NCBI GenBank assembly: GCA_964417785.1
Contig: CAYQJO010000249.1
Span: 1-6,283, forward strand
Length of the DNA stretch: 6,283 nt
Source of the DNA: DAOTUL01 sp034437435
GTDB lineage: Bacteria > Chloroflexota > Anaerolineae > Aggregatilineales > Phototrophicaceae
Direction of reading: 5' to 3'
Shown here one piece after another: positions 6,234 through 6,283 of this stretch (position 1 is the stretch's first letter; each line of letters opens with the position of its first letter). A model generated the notes under the pieces. That model had not been told where the DNA came from, searched no databases, and saw only the letters and a list, made by a program, of their open reading frames with translations. Both the position numbers and the translations under genes were made by a program.

Positions 6234-6283
6234 CCTGCCCCCCAAAAACTGATCCAAGAAATGAGTTAGAATCAGACCTCAAA
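6231..6283. mobile_element. Putative terminal end of an IS3-family insertion sequence (partial)
   Basis: At the point where the isomerase reading frame breaks, the DNA changes to TGACCTGCCCCCCAAAAA and then AT-rich non-coding sequence up to the window edge. Ends starting with 5'-TG and containing a CCCCC run are characteristic of IS3-family terminal inverted repeats, as I remember them. No continuation of the isomerase is readable in any frame. TAGAAT at 6267-6272 could be the -10 of a transposase promoter. No transposase lies in the window, so family and orientation rest on this short end alone; the opposite end and the target-site duplication are outside the window. Confidence 0.5.

Noticed and set aside
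1..6283. CRISPR array, tRNA or rRNA genes, phage or defence genes
   Set aside because: No spaced repeat series, cloverleaf or rRNA-like segment was seen, and all sizeable genes are metabolic.

Overview
The window holds a co-directional, plus-strand sugar-catabolism gene cluster from a bacterium of moderately high GC content. There is no marker gene from which to name the host. The gene set resembles what I associate with Chloroflexota or similar environmental heterotrophs, but that is only an impression. The five recognisable genes are a SIS-domain sugar-phosphate isomerase (557-1174), a zinc-dependent medium-chain dehydrogenase (1171-2229), a COG4091-type oxidoreductase with a C-terminal SAF domain, the family that includes DXR-like (DRL, DXR-II) enzymes (2250-3602), an FGGY carbohydrate kinase (3664-5169), and an L-fucose/L-arabinose-isomerase-like protein (5241-6233).

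Layout: bases 1-174 carry an open frame that looks like the tail of an unrecognised gene. Bases 175-556 are non-coding and visibly more AT-rich. They hold a near-consensus sigma-70-type promoter (TTGACA at 445-450, TATAAC at 469-474), repeated TGAACA-like half-sites that could be a repressor operator, and a good Shine-Dalgarno in front of the GTG start at 557. The first three genes are packed with an ATGA overlap and a gap or overlap of about 20 bases. The kinase and isomerase follow after leaders of 61 and 71 bases with no convincing terminator, so all five genes are probably one transcript.

The isomerase frame stops at residue 330, well short of its family's usual length of roughly 450 residues or more. 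It stops immediately after a conserved-looking VDWNN segment, and the stop codon is the first three bases of TGACCTGCCCCCCAAAAA, which looks like the terminal repeat of an IS3-family insertion sequence. The simplest reading is an insertion at 6230/6231 that removed the C-terminal domain, including the third metal ligand, and cut off anything downstream.

Working model (inference): a free sugar or polyol is isomerised or oxidised (isomerase, dehydrogenase), phosphorylated (kinase), rearranged with NAD(P)-linked chemistry (COG4091 enzyme) and fed to central metabolism with help from a SIS sugar-phosphate isomerase. No transporter, aldolase or regulator lies in the window. The substrate cannot be read from sequence. 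The DXR-II-like member makes a branched, deoxy or apiose-like sugar worth considering.
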